Assembly (NCBI RefSeq): GCF_020404405.1
Contig: NZ_JAIZDA010000012.1
Span: 1 to 64,000 of the forward strand
From: Novosphingobium sp. FKTRR1
Lineage (GTDB): Bacteria; Pseudomonadota; Alphaproteobacteria; Sphingomonadales; Sphingomonadaceae
Direction of reading: 5' to 3'
Length of the DNA stretch: 64,000 nt
A program made the translations under genes and the position numbers. Below are positions 52,903 to 63,200 of the stretch, piece by piece. The notes under the pieces are model-generated. The model was given only the letters and a program-made list of their open reading frames with translations. It was not told the DNA's origin and made no database searches. Position 1 is the first letter of the stretch. The number at the start of each line of letters is the position of its first letter.

Positions 52903-54699
52903 ATGCGCATTTTGGTCGGGTTGCGAATCAAGACACTTGTCGTGGCGGGCAGCCTTGTGCTGGCCGCGATGGCGATCATCGCCGGGGTCACCGGCATCGC
53001 CGCCGTCGGGCGTGTCGGCGGCCATCTCGACTATGCGACCAACAACACGATCCCCAGCCTGAAGGCGCTCAATGCGCTGGATGACGACGTGTTCGGAGCC
53101 CGTCTGGCGGTACTTGGCCAAATCCTGGCACCCGTCGAGGCGGACAAGCGCAAACTCGACGCCCAGATCGACAAGGAGATCGGCGCGGCCGACAAGGATC
53201 TGGCAGATTATCGGGAACTGGTTTCCGACGAGCAGGAAGCCGCCATCTTTGCCAAGACGACCGCCGCCTGGCAGCAGTGGGTCGAGGTCTCCAAGCCGGT
53301 GCGCAAAGCCGCGCTTGAGATGCACACCGATGTTGCCCTGCAACTGGTGCAGACCCGGCTCAACCCGGCGGGCGATGCGCTTGAAGCGGCCATCAACGCG
53401 CAAGTCGAATACAACCAGAAGCTGGCCGAGCAGGAAAACAAGGACGGTGCCGAAGTCACCAGCGGGTCGCGCGAGATGCTGATCGTCATCTCGGTGGTGG
53501 CGGCGCTCGTCTCGGCGGCGGTGATCGGCGCGTTCTTTGCGCGGGTGATCCGTCCGCTGGGCAACATGACCGGGGCGATGACGGTGATGGCAAGCGGCGA
53601 TCTTGACCGGCAAGTCCCGTTCATCGACCAGCCCGACGAGATCGGCGACATCGCGCGCGCCCTCGATACCATCCGCACCGCCGTTTCGAACCGCGCCAAA
53701 GTAGAGGCCGACGCGCAGATGGACATGCAGCGCGAAGTGGTGGGAGCGCTGGGCAAGGGGCTTGCCGCCTTGCGCGATGGCCGCCTGACCGTGCGCCTGA
53801 CCCAGACCTTCCCCGGCGACTATGAAACGCTGCGCCACGACTTCAACCAGTCGATGGACGAACTGGCCGCGACCATCGGCGAGGTGGTCAAGGCGGCGCA
53901 AGGCGTGCGGGTGGGTGCAGGCGAGATCGCGGCGGCGGCCACCGACTTGTCCAACCGCACCGAAACGCAAGCGGCATCGCTGGAGGAATCGGCGGCGGCG
54001 GTGCGGCAACTGGCGGCCAGCGCCGACAACGCCGCCGAAGCCGCCACCGATGCTGGCCGCACCGCGACCGAGGCGAGCAGCGAGGCGCGCATCAGCGACA
54101 GCGCGATGGGCGATGCGGTGGCGGCGATGGAGGAAATTGCGCGGTCGAGCGCGCGGATGGAAGCGATCGTCGCGATCATCGACGGCATCGCCTTCCAGAC
54201 CAACCTGCTGGCGCTCAACGCCGGGGTCGAGGCGGCGCGGGCCGGCGAATCGGGCAAGGGCTTTGCCGTGGTCGCCACCGAAGTGCGGGCGCTGGCCCAG
54301 CGCAGCGCCGACGCCGCGCGCGAGATCAACGAGATCATCCGCACCAGCGGCCGCGACGTGGCCAATGGCGTGGGCATGATGGGCCAGACCCGCAGCGCGC
54401 TGGAACGCATCGTCGAGCGGATCGAGCACTTGTCGGGCAGCATCGGCACGCTGGCGCGCACGTCCGAGGAACAGTCGCTGACCATCCGCCACGTCGACAG
54501 CGCGGTCAGCGGGCTGGACAGCATGACCCAGCAGAACGCCGCGCTGGTCGAGCAATCGTCCGCCGCCTCGCGCAGCTTGGCCCATGCCGCCGACACGCTC
54601 GGCTCGCTGGTGGCGCGCTTCGATCTGGGCGCAGGATCAGGCGGGGGATCGGGCGCAGGATCAGGCGGGGGATCAACCGCCGCCCGTTACGCCGCCTGA
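52903..54699 (+). CDS. Methyl-accepting chemotaxis protein
   Basis: A 598-residue chemoreceptor. Membrane segments are at about 10-32 and 190-212, flanking a four-helix ligand domain. HAMP follows (RVIRPLGNMTGAMTVMASGDLDRQVPFID), then a second HAMP-like segment DGRLTVRLTQTFPGDYETLRHDFNQSMDELAATIGEVV and the signalling hairpin [53 protein letters not shown]. The C-terminus is a Gly/Ser-rich repeat tail rather than the DWSEF peptide of the receptor at 10657. The start at 52903 is preferred to a TTG 24 codons upstream because AAGG lies 7 bases before it. Confidence 0.9.
   Translation: MRILVGLRIKTLVVAGSLVLAAMAIIAGVTGIAAVGRVGGHLDYATNNTIPSLKALNALDDDVFGARLAVLGQILAPVEADKRKLDAQIDKEIGAADKDLADYRELVSDEQEAAIFAKTTAAWQQWVEVSKPVRKAALEMHTDVALQLVQTRLNPAGDALEAAINAQVEYNQKLAEQENKDGAEVTSGSREMLIVISVVAALVSAAVIGAFFARVIRPLGNMTGAMTVMASGDLDRQVPFIDQPDEIGDIARALDTIRTAVSNRAKVEADAQMDMQREVVGALGKGLAALRDGRLTVRLTQTFPGDYETLRHDFNQSMDELAATIGEVVKAAQGVRVGAGEIAAAATDLSNRTETQAASLEESAAAVRQLAASADNAAEAATDAGRTATEASSEARISDSAMGDAVAAMEEIARSSARMEAIVAIIDGIAFQTNLLALNAGVEAARAGESGKGFAVVATEVRALAQRSADAAREINEIIRTSGRDVANGVGMMGQTRSALERIVERIEHLSGSIGTLARTSEEQSLTIRHVDSAVSGLDSMTQQNAALVEQSSAASRSLAHAADTLGSLVARFDLGAGSGGGSGAGSGGGSTAARYAA
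54628..54675. repeat. 24-bp tandem duplication in the chemoreceptor tail
   Basis: Two 24-base units (54628-54651 and 54652-54675) differ only in the last base. Each unit contains two GGATC-spaced sub-repeats and encodes GAGSGGGS, extending the flexible receptor tail in frame. Confidence 0.85.
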
Positions 54700-54711
54700 G
54701 GCGCGCACCAC

Positions 54712-56106
54712 TCAGCGCGCGGCGATGACCCCGAACAAATCGTGCGCGTCGGCATCTTCGACCAGCACGCTGGCAAAGTCGCCGGGCTGCAGGTCGGCAG
54801 GCACGTTGCGCAGATAGACCGCGCCGTCGATTTCGGGGGCATCGGCCTGTGACCGGGCGGTCGCGCCGATGTCGCCATCCTCGTCCGGCTCGCCCACTTC
54901 ATCGACGATCACGCGGATGGTGCGGCCCACTTTGGCCTGCAACCGCGCGACGCTGATCGCTTCGGTCTTTTCCATGATCCGGGCATAGCGCTCTTCCTTG
55001 ACCGCTTCGGGCACCGGATCGGGCAGGTCGTTGGCAGCAGCGCCCGCCACCGGCTCGAACCGGAAGGCACCGACGCGATCGAGCTGCGCTTCATCGAGCC
55101 AGTCGAGCAAGTACTGGAAATCGGCCTCGGTCTCGCCGGGGAAGCCGACCACGAAGCTCGACCGGATGGCCAGATCGGGGCAGATTTCGCGCCATGCCTT
55201 GATGCGTTCGAGCACTTTGGCTTCGTTGGCCGGGCGCTTCATCGCGCGCAGCACGCTGGGGCTGGCGTGCTGGAACGGAATGTCGAGGTAGGGCGTGATC
55301 AGTCCTTGCGCCATCAGCGGGATCACCGCGTCGACGTGCGGATAGGGATAGACATAGTGCAGCCGCACCCACGGCACATCGCCTTCGGGGGTACGCAACT
55401 GGCCCAGTTCGCGGGCAAGGTCGGTCATGTGGGTGCGCACTTCGCGCCCCTTCCACGTCCGCGTCTCGTGCCGCACGTCGACGCCATAGGCCGAAGTGTC
55501 CTGGCTGATCACCAGCAGTTCGCGCGTGCCCGCCGCCACCAGCTTTTCCGCTTCGCGCAACACCGCGTCGATCCGGCGGCTGGCCAGCTTGCCGCGCAAT
55601 TGCGGGATGATGCAGAACGCGCAGGCGTGGTTGCAGCCCTCGGAAATCTTCAGGTAGCCATAGTGCCGCGGGGTCAGCTTCACGTCGCCCGGTTCGGCCT
55701 GCGGGATCAGGTCGATATAGGGCCCCAGCGAAGGCGGCGCGGCTTCGTGCACGGCTTCGACCACATCCTCGTACTGGTGCGCGCCGGTGACGGCGAGCAC
55801 TTGCGGAAAGCGGGCGCGAATGGCCTCGGCCTCGTTGCCCATGCACCCGGTCACGATCACGCGGCCGTTCTCGGCAATCGCCTCACCGATCGCGGCAAGG
55901 CTTTCCTCCTTGGCCGAATCGAGGAAGCCGCACGTGTTGACCAGCACCACGTCGGCCCCGGCGTAGTCGGGGCTCATGGCATAGCCATCGGCGCGCAGCC
56001 GGGTGAGGATGCGTTCGGAATCAACAAGCGCCTTGGGACAGCCAAGGCTGACCATGCCGACGCGCGGCGCTGCGGGGATCGTGAGCGGTTCTGTGGGGGA
56101 GGTCAT
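54712..56106 (-). CDS. rimO: Ribosomal protein S12 methylthiotransferase RimO
   Basis: A 464-residue radical-SAM methylthiotransferase that modifies Asp88 of ribosomal protein S12. The N-terminal UPF0004 domain has [22 protein letters not shown] with its [4Fe-4S] cysteines (also VNTCGFLD and TGCMGNEA). The radical-SAM motif is [15 protein letters not shown]. Further blocks are [15 protein letters not shown] and [17 protein letters not shown], and a TRAM domain ends the protein. The start at 56106 (MTSPTEP) is chosen; an ATG five codons earlier and a longer frame to 56205 with a Gly/Pro-rich sequence are alternatives. Confidence 0.94.
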   Translation of the reverse strand: MTSPTEPLTIPAAPRVGMVSLGCPKALVDSERILTRLRADGYAMSPDYAGADVVLVNTCGFLDSAKEESLAAIGEAIAENGRVIVTGCMGNEAEAIRARFPQVLAVTGAHQYEDVVEAVHEAAPPSLGPYIDLIPQAEPGDVKLTPRHYGYLKISEGCNHACAFCIIPQLRGKLASRRIDAVLREAEKLVAAGTRELLVISQDTSAYGVDVRHETRTWKGREVRTHMTDLARELGQLRTPEGDVPWVRLHYVYPYPHVDAVIPLMAQGLITPYLDIPFQHASPSVLRAMKRPANEAKVLERIKAWREICPDLAIRSSFVVGFPGETEADFQYLLDWLDEAQLDRVGAFRFEPVAGAAANDLPDPVPEAVKEERYARIMEKTEAISVARLQAKVGRTIRVIVDEVGEPDEDGDIGATARSQADAPEIDGAVYLRNVPADLQPGDFASVLVEDADAHDLFGVIAAR

Positions 56107-56260
56107 CTTGGAGCGGCCCATAACCCCATTTGCGGCTTTCGTCACGTTCTGCGAATCCGGCCCCGGTTTCGGCCCTGAATCCGGCCCGATGGCATGGAGT
56201 GTCAATTGCTATGCCAAGTGGCTTCGCCTAAGGGATTGTCCGGGGCTGGAGATGATAACG

Positions 56261-56674
56261 ATGGGTCCGGTTAACTGGCTGGCCGTGCTGTTTGCAACGC
56301 TGGCCGCTCTGGTGGTGTCCTCGATCTGGTATGGCCCGATTCACGGGCGGGCGCGTGTCGAGGAGCTTGGCCCCGGCGGGCTTGGCACCCGTATTTCGCC
56401 GCTGCGCACGCTGGCCATCTCGGCCGCGCTGCTGTTCGTTTCGGCCGCGATGATGGGGCACATGTTCGCCCGAGTCGGACCGGCCACGCTGGCGATCAAG
56501 CCCTGGCTCTATTTCATGATGTCGGGTGGCCTTGCGCTGGCATTCGTCATCCCCTCGCTGTGGATCAGCCATAGCCATCAGCGCGTCAGCGCGCGGCTGG
56601 CGTGGATCGACGCCGGACACTGGCTGGTCACCTATCTGGCGATGGGGCTGACGTTCTGGCTGTTCAAGGCCTGA
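56261..56674 (+). CDS. DUF1761 family membrane protein
   Basis: A 137-residue protein with four hydrophobic segments (about 6-24, 48-68, 80-100 and 115-135) and the family opening MGPVNWLAVLFATLAALVVSSIWYGPI. Function is unknown. The ATG at 56261 has GGAG 9 bases upstream, better than the ATG at 56252. The gene is divergent from rimO and convergent with the LytM gene. Its last bases run into a 24-bp tandem repeat. Confidence 0.75.
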   Translation: MGPVNWLAVLFATLAALVVSSIWYGPIHGRARVEELGPGGLGTRISPLRTLAISAALLFVSAAMMGHMFARVGPATLAIKPWLYFMMSGGLALAFVIPSLWISHSHQRVSARLAWIDAGHWLVTYLAMGLTFWLFKA

Positions 56675-56731
56675 GCGGCAGGCGTCCCTAGAGCCTTAGC
56701 GGCAGGCGTCCTTAGAGCCTTAGCGGCAGGC
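56675..56731. repeat. 24-bp tandem repeat spanning the stop codon of the LytM gene
   Basis: Two 24-base units (56675-56698 and 56699-56722) differ at one position, followed by 9 bases of a third. The minus-strand LytM gene ends inside the second unit (stop TAA at 56714-56712). The matching triplet of the first unit reads TAG, so each unit carries a stop in that frame. Confidence 0.85.
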
Positions 56732-57203
56732 AGGGCAGCGGGTCGCGCGGCGTGGTGGCGCGGCGCAGTTCGAAGTGCAGCGTCGGCTTCTTCGCTTCGC
56801 CGCTGGTGCCGATCCGCGCGATCACGGTCTGCGGGCTGACCTGCTGCCCTTCGCGCACGATCACTTTGCCAAGATAGGCATAGGCGGTGGACCAGCCCTG
56901 GCCATGGTCGATCACGATCAACTGGCCGAAGCGTTCGGGCTCCTTGCCGGCAAAGACCACGCGCCCCGGCGCAGCGGCGCGCACGGTCATCCCGGAAAAG
57001 GCGGCAAGGTCGATGCCGTTGGCGGGCAGGCCCTTCACCACCGCGCCGAACCGCGTGATCAGCGCACCCGAAGTCGGCCAGCGCAACCGGGGCGTGCCCG
57101 CCTCGCAGCGGAGCGGGGCGCCAATAGCGGGTCGGGTCTCGGCCGCGCTCAGCGCCAGTATCAGCGCCAGTATCAGGCCCAACGCCAGCCCGGCTTGCCG
57201 CAT
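56712..57203 (-). CDS. LytM (M23-like) domain protein, probably inactive (NlpD/EnvC type)
   Basis: A 163-residue exported protein (signal [23 protein letters not shown]) with a LytM domain: LRWPTSGALITRFGAVVKGLPANGIDLAAFSGMTVRAAAPGRVVFAGKEPERFGQLIVIDHGQGWSTAYAYLGK and LHFELRR. Active M23 peptidases begin HxGID, but here the metal-binding His is Asn (ANGID). Other ligands are partly kept (DHG and LHFE). This pattern matches NlpD/EnvC-type proteins, which activate cell-separation amidases rather than cut peptidoglycan. The ATG overlaps the serS stop (TGATG). Confidence 0.78.
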   Translation of the reverse strand: MRQAGLALGLILALILALSAAETRPAIGAPLRCEAGTPRLRWPTSGALITRFGAVVKGLPANGIDLAAFSGMTVRAAAPGRVVFAGKEPERFGQLIVIDHGQGWSTAYAYLGKVIVREGQQVSPQTVIARIGTSGEAKKPTLHFELRRATTPRDPLPCLPLRL

Positions 57204-58483
57204 CAGGCTTGCGGCACCAGCCGGGTCAGGCCGCCGGTATAAGGCAGCAGCACGGGCGGCACCTCGACCGAGCCATCCTCTTGCTGGTAGTTCTCCAGTA
57301 CCGCCACCAGGGTGCGCCCCACGGCAAGGCCCGAACCATTGAGCGTGTGGACGAAGGCGGTGCCCTTCTGCCCCTCGGGCCGATAGCGCGCGTTCATCCG
57401 CCGCGCCTGAAAATCGCCGCAGTTCGAGCACGAGCTGATCTCGCGATAGGTGTCCTGACCCGGCAGCCAGACTTCCAGATCATAGGTCTTGCGCGCGGTG
57501 AAGCCCATGTCGCCGCTGCACAACAGCATCTTGCGATAGGGCAGGTCGAGCGCCTGCAGGATCGATTCGGCGGCTTGGGTCATCCGCTCGTGCTCGGCTT
57601 CCGAATCCTCGGGCCGGGTGATCGAGACGAGTTCGACTTTCTCGAACTGGTGCTGGCGGATGAAGCCGCGCGTGTCGCGTCCCGCCGCGCCCGCTTCGCT
57701 GCGGAAGCACGGGGTCAGCGCGGTCATGCGGATCGGCAGCGCGGCATCGCTCAGGATCTGGCCCTGCACCGCGTTGGTCAGGCTGACTTCGGCGGTGGGG
57801 ATCAGCCAGCGGCCATCGCCGGTGCGGAACAAGTCCTCGGCGAACTTGGGCAACTGGCCGGTGCCGAACACCGCCTCGTCCTTGACCAGCAGCGGCGGGG
57901 CGCATTCGGTGTAGCCGTTTTCGGCGGTCTGGCGGTCGAGCATGAACTGCCCCAACGCGCGGTGCAGGCGGGCCATTGCCCCGCGCAGGAAGGTGAAGCG
58001 CGCGCCCGAAATCAGCGCGCCGGTCTCGAAGTCGAGCCCCAGCGCCGGGCCGACATCGGCATGTTCGCGCGGGGTGAAGCTGAAGCTGCGCGGGGTTCCC
58101 CAGCGGCTGACCTCGACATTGCCGGCCTCGTCCGCGCCCTCGGGCACTTCGGCGGCGGGCAGGTTGGGCCAAGCGGCCAGCACTGCGTCGAGATCGGCGG
58201 TCAGGCGGCGCTCCTCATCCTCAAGCGCGGGCAGCGCGGTCTTGAGGCTGGCGACTTCGGCCTTGAGCGCCTCTGCCGTGTCCTTGTCGCCCTTGCCCAT
58301 CGCGGCGCCGATCGCCTTGCTCGCTTCGTTGCGGCGGCCTTGCGCTTCTTGCAGGCGGGTGGCCACGTCGCGGCGGGCGGTGTCGAGCGAGAGGATCGTG
58401 GCCGACTGCGGCGCCACCCCACGGCGGGCGAGGGCGGCGTCGAAGGCGGCGGGATTTTCGCGGATCTGGCGGATGTCGTGCAT
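57203..58483 (-). CDS. serS: Seryl-tRNA synthetase
   Basis: A 426-residue class II synthetase. The N-terminal coiled coil (about 30-105) precedes motif 2 ([28 protein letters not shown]) and motif 3 near [32 protein letters not shown]. It charges tRNA-Ser. The ATG at 58483 gives the standard [22 protein letters not shown] start. It is translationally coupled to the LytM gene, a pairing seen in several alphaproteobacteria. Confidence 0.96.
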   Translation of the reverse strand: MHDIRQIRENPAAFDAALARRGVAPQSATILSLDTARRDVATRLQEAQGRRNEASKAIGAAMGKGDKDTAEALKAEVASLKTALPALEDEERRLTADLDAVLAAWPNLPAAEVPEGADEAGNVEVSRWGTPRSFSFTPREHADVGPALGLDFETGALISGARFTFLRGAMARLHRALGQFMLDRQTAENGYTECAPPLLVKDEAVFGTGQLPKFAEDLFRTGDGRWLIPTAEVSLTNAVQGQILSDAALPIRMTALTPCFRSEAGAAGRDTRGFIRQHQFEKVELVSITRPEDSEAEHERMTQAAESILQALDLPYRKMLLCSGDMGFTARKTYDLEVWLPGQDTYREISSCSNCGDFQARRMNARYRPEGQKGTAFVHTLNGSGLAVGRTLVAVLENYQQEDGSVEVPPVLLPYTGGLTRLVPQA

Positions 58484-58662
58484 GGTTAGCGCCTATGCCG
58501 CCTTGAACCATGCGAGGCAAGCGCGGGCGAGCCGGGCCGCCGCAGGAGGAGCCGCATTCCCGCCGAACCGCAAACCATTGCTGGCGGATAACCGGCCATT
58601 CATCGCCCCTACATTCCGCTTGGTTTATCCCGCGCGCGGGCGGATGACAGAAAGGATCGACG

Positions 58663-58911
58663 ATGACCGATTGGCCCCCCTTGGTGACATTCCGCAACGC
58701 CCGCAGTTGCGTGCTGTGGTCGGTTTCGCTGTCGGCGCTGCTGTGGATTGCGATTGTGACGCTGGCCTTTCCCGCCGCCGCAACCCGGCTCGATGGCTCG
58801 GCCCACTTCCTCGCCAGCCTGCCCGAACGGATACTCGACATGCATCCGGCGAAGTCGCTTCAGCAAGGCCTTCCGGGTCTGCACGGGTTGCGCCACGTCG
58901 CGCTGGGCTGA
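58663..58911 (+). CDS. Putative small single-span membrane protein
   Basis: An 82-residue open frame with an AAAGGA about 6 bases before its ATG and one clear hydrophobic helix (about 17-40, CVLWSVSLSALLWIAIVTLAFPAAA). The rest (RLDGSAHFLASLPERILDMHPAKSLQQGLPGLHGL) is soluble. I recognise no family. It is divergent from serS over 180 bases, and its stop is followed at once by the 14-bp repeat array. It may be a real gene or chance. Confidence 0.4.
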   Translation: MTDWPPLVTFRNARSCVLWSVSLSALLWIAIVTLAFPAAATRLDGSAHFLASLPERILDMHPAKSLQQGLPGLHGLRHVALG

Positions 58912-58920
58912 CAGGGCTGG

Positions 58921-59018
58921 CCCAATAGCCGGGGCCCAATAGCCGGGGCCCAGTAGCCGGGGCCCAGTAGCCGGGGCCCGGTAGCCCTGACCCGGTAGCC
59001 CTGACCCGGTAGCCCTCA
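58921..59018. repeat. Seven-copy 14-bp tandem repeat
   Basis: Seven contiguous 14-base units run from 58921 to 59018. Two are CCCAATAGCCGGGG, two CCCAGTAGCCGGGG, two CCCGGTAGCCCTGA and one CCCGGTAGCCCTCA. Variants are ordered in blocks, a sign of stepwise duplication. The core TAGCC(G/C) is invariant. The junction of units six and seven supplies the probable -35 of the pentapeptide gene. Confidence 0.92.
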
Positions 59019-59029
59019 CCTTGTATACT
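59001..59029 (+). promoter_or_regulatory. Sigma-70-type promoter with its -35 inside the repeat array
   Basis: CTGACC (59001-59006, four of six to TTGACA) is separated by exactly 17 bases from TATACT (59024-59029, five of six to TATAAT). The predicted start is near 59036, about 55 bases before the pentapeptide gene ATG. Confidence 0.55.
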
Positions 59030-59090
59030 CTGCCGCCGCGTGGCATCGGCAAGAGCGTCGACAAGACGGGTCGGGCGAATGGGATGACCA

Positions 59091-59813
59091 ATGCAGGACG
59101 ATCTGTTTGCCAGCCGTGACATCGGCCACGATTCCGCCCCTGCAGCGATCAGCGGGCGCGCGCTTGAAGGCGGCGAACTGGCCGAGCTGGCCCGCGCAGG
59201 AGGCGCGCTGCACCTGATCGACTGCGACCTTGCCCATGCCGATGCCCCCGAACTTGACCTGACCGGCTGGTCGTTCGAGCGCTGCGACTTGCGCCATGTG
59301 CGGCTGGCGGGCGCGCGGCTCGAACGGACGCGCTGGCAATCGTGCCGCGCCGCCTTTGCCGATCTGCGCGGGGCCGACCTGACCGATGCCCGCTTCGTGT
59401 CGAGCGATTGCAACAATGCGATCCTGCGCGGGGCAAGGCTTGACGGAGCCGCCTTCACCGGCTGCAAGCTGACCGGCGCGGACCTGTCGGACGTGCGCGG
59501 GATGGACACGACTTTCGAGGAAACCCTGCTGATCAGCGCCAAGCTGACCGGCCATTCGTTTCGCAAGCAGACCCTGCGCCGCGTCGATCTGGGGCAGGCG
59601 GACTTGCGCAAATGCGATTTCCGCGAAGCCGTGCTCGAAGGGTGCAGCCTGCGCGACGCCAATGTGGTCGGCGCGCGGTTCGATTCTGCCGATCTGCGCG
59701 GGGCCGATCTGGGTGGCCTGCGCCTGATCGACGCCAACCTGTTTCGCGGGGCGATCATCTCGCGCGAACAGGCGGCGCAACTGCTGGCCGACCTGGGGCT
59801 GCGGCTGGGATAG
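59091..59813 (+). CDS. Pentapeptide-repeat protein
   Basis: A 240-residue protein dominated by pentapeptide repeats A(D/N)LxX from about residue 40: LIDCDLAHADAPELDL, FADLRGADLTDARFV, ANVVGARFDSADLRGADLGGLRLIDANLFRGA. These form a right-handed quadrilateral helix of about 8 coils and a short C-terminal helical cap (SREQAAQLLADLGL). Some such proteins (Qnr, MfpA) mimic DNA and protect gyrase, but nothing here shows a gyrase link. Promoter and repeat array lie directly upstream. The ATG at 59091 follows GGGATGACCA with only a weak ribosome site. Confidence 0.82.
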   Translation: MQDDLFASRDIGHDSAPAAISGRALEGGELAELARAGGALHLIDCDLAHADAPELDLTGWSFERCDLRHVRLAGARLERTRWQSCRAAFADLRGADLTDARFVSSDCNNAILRGARLDGAAFTGCKLTGADLSDVRGMDTTFEETLLISAKLTGHSFRKQTLRRVDLGQADLRKCDFREAVLEGCSLRDANVVGARFDSADLRGADLGGLRLIDANLFRGAIISREQAAQLLADLGLRLG

Positions 59814-60213
59814 CGTGCCCTGCGTTCCTGCGGCTGCATCTGTCCGAACATTTTTGCGGATCGCCCAAGTGAATTGGCGACATTGCAGTCACGCGGCAGT
59901 CTTGAATGCCGCGCTAAGCTGAATTGCTTGGTATTTATTGCGCAAACTGCTGATTGCTCGATGTAACCAAGCCGACACAACCCGCCGGTAACCATCGTCA
60001 AGGATGTCGGAACGGGGTTTCTGCTTCCGGGGGGAATCTGTTGAATACCGTGCCGAGGCGTACCTCGCATTCGTAAGGCCTGCCTTGCGAACGCGACCTT
60101 GCGCGCCCTGTTCGCGTCGTTCCCGCCGGATGTCGGTCAACTTTCGCCCGACCGCTTGAATTCAAGGCGGGAGCGCGCGTTCCCGTCGAACCGATCGAGA
60201 CTGGGGACCGAAC
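59814..60213. other. 400-bp region upstream of the giant secreted-protein gene
   Basis: No gene is apparent. GCGGCA-GTCTTGAA-TGCCGC (around 59894-59913) is a short hairpin after the pentapeptide gene. CTTGAATTCAAG (60155-60166) is a 12-bp perfect palindrome about 50 bases before the next ATG. The rest includes AT-richer stretches around 59920-59960 that could hold the promoter of the giant gene. Confidence 0.5.
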
Positions 60214-63200
60214 ATGACTGTCAGCCAAGGTGATATCGCATTCGTCGGAATGAACACGTTCGGCACCGACTGGATTGCCTTCGTGGCGCTGAATCCCATT
60301 GCCGCGGGCGAGGTGATCTACTTCAGCGACAACGAGCTGACGTCGGCCAGCGCAACATCCTTCAACGCCGGTGAATCGTACTTCAAGTGGGTTGCGCCCG
60401 CAGGCGGCGTCGCGGCGGGCACGGTGATCGAACTGACCCCTCCGGGCACGTTCGGCAACGCCATCGGCGCGACCGTGGGCAGCGCCAGCTTCGTGACGTT
60501 CACCGGCAACACCAACCCCGGTTTCAGCAGCACGGCCGACGCGGTCTATGCCTATACCGCTGCCAGCGATGCCACGGTCAACACCCCGGTCACGCATCTG
60601 GCCTATATCAACATCGGCAATGCGGTCGACGGTGTTGCCCCCGCCTCGCTCGATGCCAAGTACAAGCTTTCGGTCACCGATGGCAGCGACAGCGCCTATT
60701 ACACCGGCGCGCGCAGCGGCTACCCCAACTTCTCCGACTACGCCGCGCTGCTCGGCAACGTCGCCAACTGGACCAAGGGTGCGGCGGGCAGCGAAACGAC
60801 GTACGGTTCGTCGCAGTCGGCCGGTTTCGTGCAGACCCCGCTGGGCAGCCTCGGGGTCGACAGCCCAAGCATCGCCGAAGGTAACAGCGGCACCAAGGTG
60901 CTGACCTTCACCGTCACGCTCAGCTCGGCGTCGGTCCAGACGGTCACCGTCAACTATGCCACCGCCGATGGGTCGGCCACTGCGGGCAGCGACTATGTCG
61001 CCACCTCGGGCACGCTGACTTTCGCGCCGGGCGAAACCAGCAAGACCGTGGCGGTCACCGTCAACGGCGACACCGTGCTCGAAGGCGATGAAACGCTGAC
61101 GCTGCATCTGTCGGGCGCCAGCAACGCCTCGATCAACGTGGCCGATGGCACCGGCACGCTGACCAACGACGACGTGACGCTGGCGGGCGACGACCATTAC
61201 ACCGTCGCCTCGGGCACCACGCTGTCGACCAGCGGCGCGCCGTTCACCATCGATGCGTCGGCAGCAGCGGCGGCGGGCGGGGTCGTGATCGACAACGCCG
61301 GTGCGATCATCAGCACGGCGGCAGGGGCGATCGAGGTTCCGGCGGCGGCGCCCGCCAGTGGCGCGGCCAGCTTCACGCTGAACAACACCGGCAACGTCAG
61401 CGGCGCCACCAACGGGGTCCATGTGCTGAGCGGTCTGGGCGGCGGCACGCTGACCATCGACAACAGCGGCACGATCAACGGCACCGCCACGCGCGCCATC
61501 GACGTCGCCGCGGTTGCGGCTGCCGAAACGATCAGCATCACCAACGCAGCGGGCGCGACGATCCATTCGGCCAACGACGCCATCCGCGTCAGCGGCGCGG
61601 CAACTTTCGACGGCACGTTGAGCATTTCCAACAGCGGCACGATCGAAGCGCTGGGCGCGGGCAGCGGACAGGGTGTCGACCTCAACAACCTGCTCGCCAG
61701 CGCCACCGCGCACGTGACGATCACCAACACCGCCACCGGCCAGATCATCGGCGACGACAACGACGGCCTGCGCCCTTCGGCCTATGCCACGGTCGAAAAC
61801 TACGGCGTGATCAAGGGCCAGTCGGTCGGCACCAGCGGCGCTGACGGCATCGACTATGGCACGAGCGCGGGCGTGACCATCAACAACCACGGCGGTGGCG
61901 ACATCGAAGGCGCGCGTCACGGCGTCACCGGCAAGCTGCCGGCCGCGTTCGACAATGCCGGTACGATCATCGGCCACGGCGGCAGCGGGCTGAACCTCGA
62001 CACCGCCGGTGACACGATCACCACCATCACCAACGCCGCCACCGGCGTGATCACCGGCACCGCCAACGGCCTGACCGATGGCGACGGCATCGACGTCGAC
62101 GGTCAGGTGAACATCACCAACTACGGCACGATCAACGCCCTTGGCCACACCGTCGGCGAGAACAACGAAGGCCTCGCCATCGGCGGCGGCACCGTCGTCA
62201 ACTACGGCACGATCTATTCGGACGAACGCGGCATCCGTTCGGACGACAGCAATCTGGGCAACGCGTTCGCGGGGCTGAACTTCACCAACCACGGCACGCT
62301 GACCGGCACCACGCTTGAGGCGATCTCGATCACCGACAACCAGGGCGACACGATCCTCAACGCCGCCGACGGCACGATCAACGGCGATATCGTCACCGGC
62401 AGCGGCGATGACACGGTGACCAACCTCGGCGTGCTCAACGGCAACATCGCGACCGGCGATGGCAACGATACCGTTGCCGCAGGCGCGGGCGCGCAGACCA
62501 TCACCGGCGGTGCGGGCAACGATGCGATCGACGGCGGCGCGGGCACCGACACGGCTGCATTCTCGGGCAACCTCGCCGACGCCACGCTGGCCCGCCATGG
62601 CACCACGGTGACCGTCACCAGCGCCGACGGTACCGACACGCTCAACAACGTCGAACTGCTCAAGTTTGCCGACGCCACGATCACCGCCGCCAGCATCAAC
62701 ACCGCACCGGCCATCGACAGCAACGGTGCTGGAACGACGGCGACGGTTTCGGTGGCGGAGAACACGGCGGCGGTGACGACGGTTCATGCAACCGATGCCG
62801 AAAGCGATGCGGTTACCTATTCGATTGCGGGCGGTGCGGACGCGGCGCTGTTCCAGATCAATGCGACGACCGGCGCGCTCAGCTTCAAGAACGCGCCGAA
62901 CTATGAAGCGCCGGCCGACGCTGGCCACGACAATGGCTATGCGGTGACGGTGCGCGCGAGCGACGGCACGGCGACGACCGATCAGGCGCTGAGCGTCAAC
63001 GTGACCGACATTGCCGACACCCATTCGAGCAAGGCGGCCTACCTGCTGTCCTCGGACCCGAACGTGACGGTCCAGGCGATCATCACGACGGGCGATGCGA
63101 CGAGCAAGGTCGGCGGCGGCACCTACTTGTTCGGCGGCATCCCCGACGGGATCGGCATGTTCGACAACGGCGACGGCACGGTGACGGTGCTGGTCAACCA

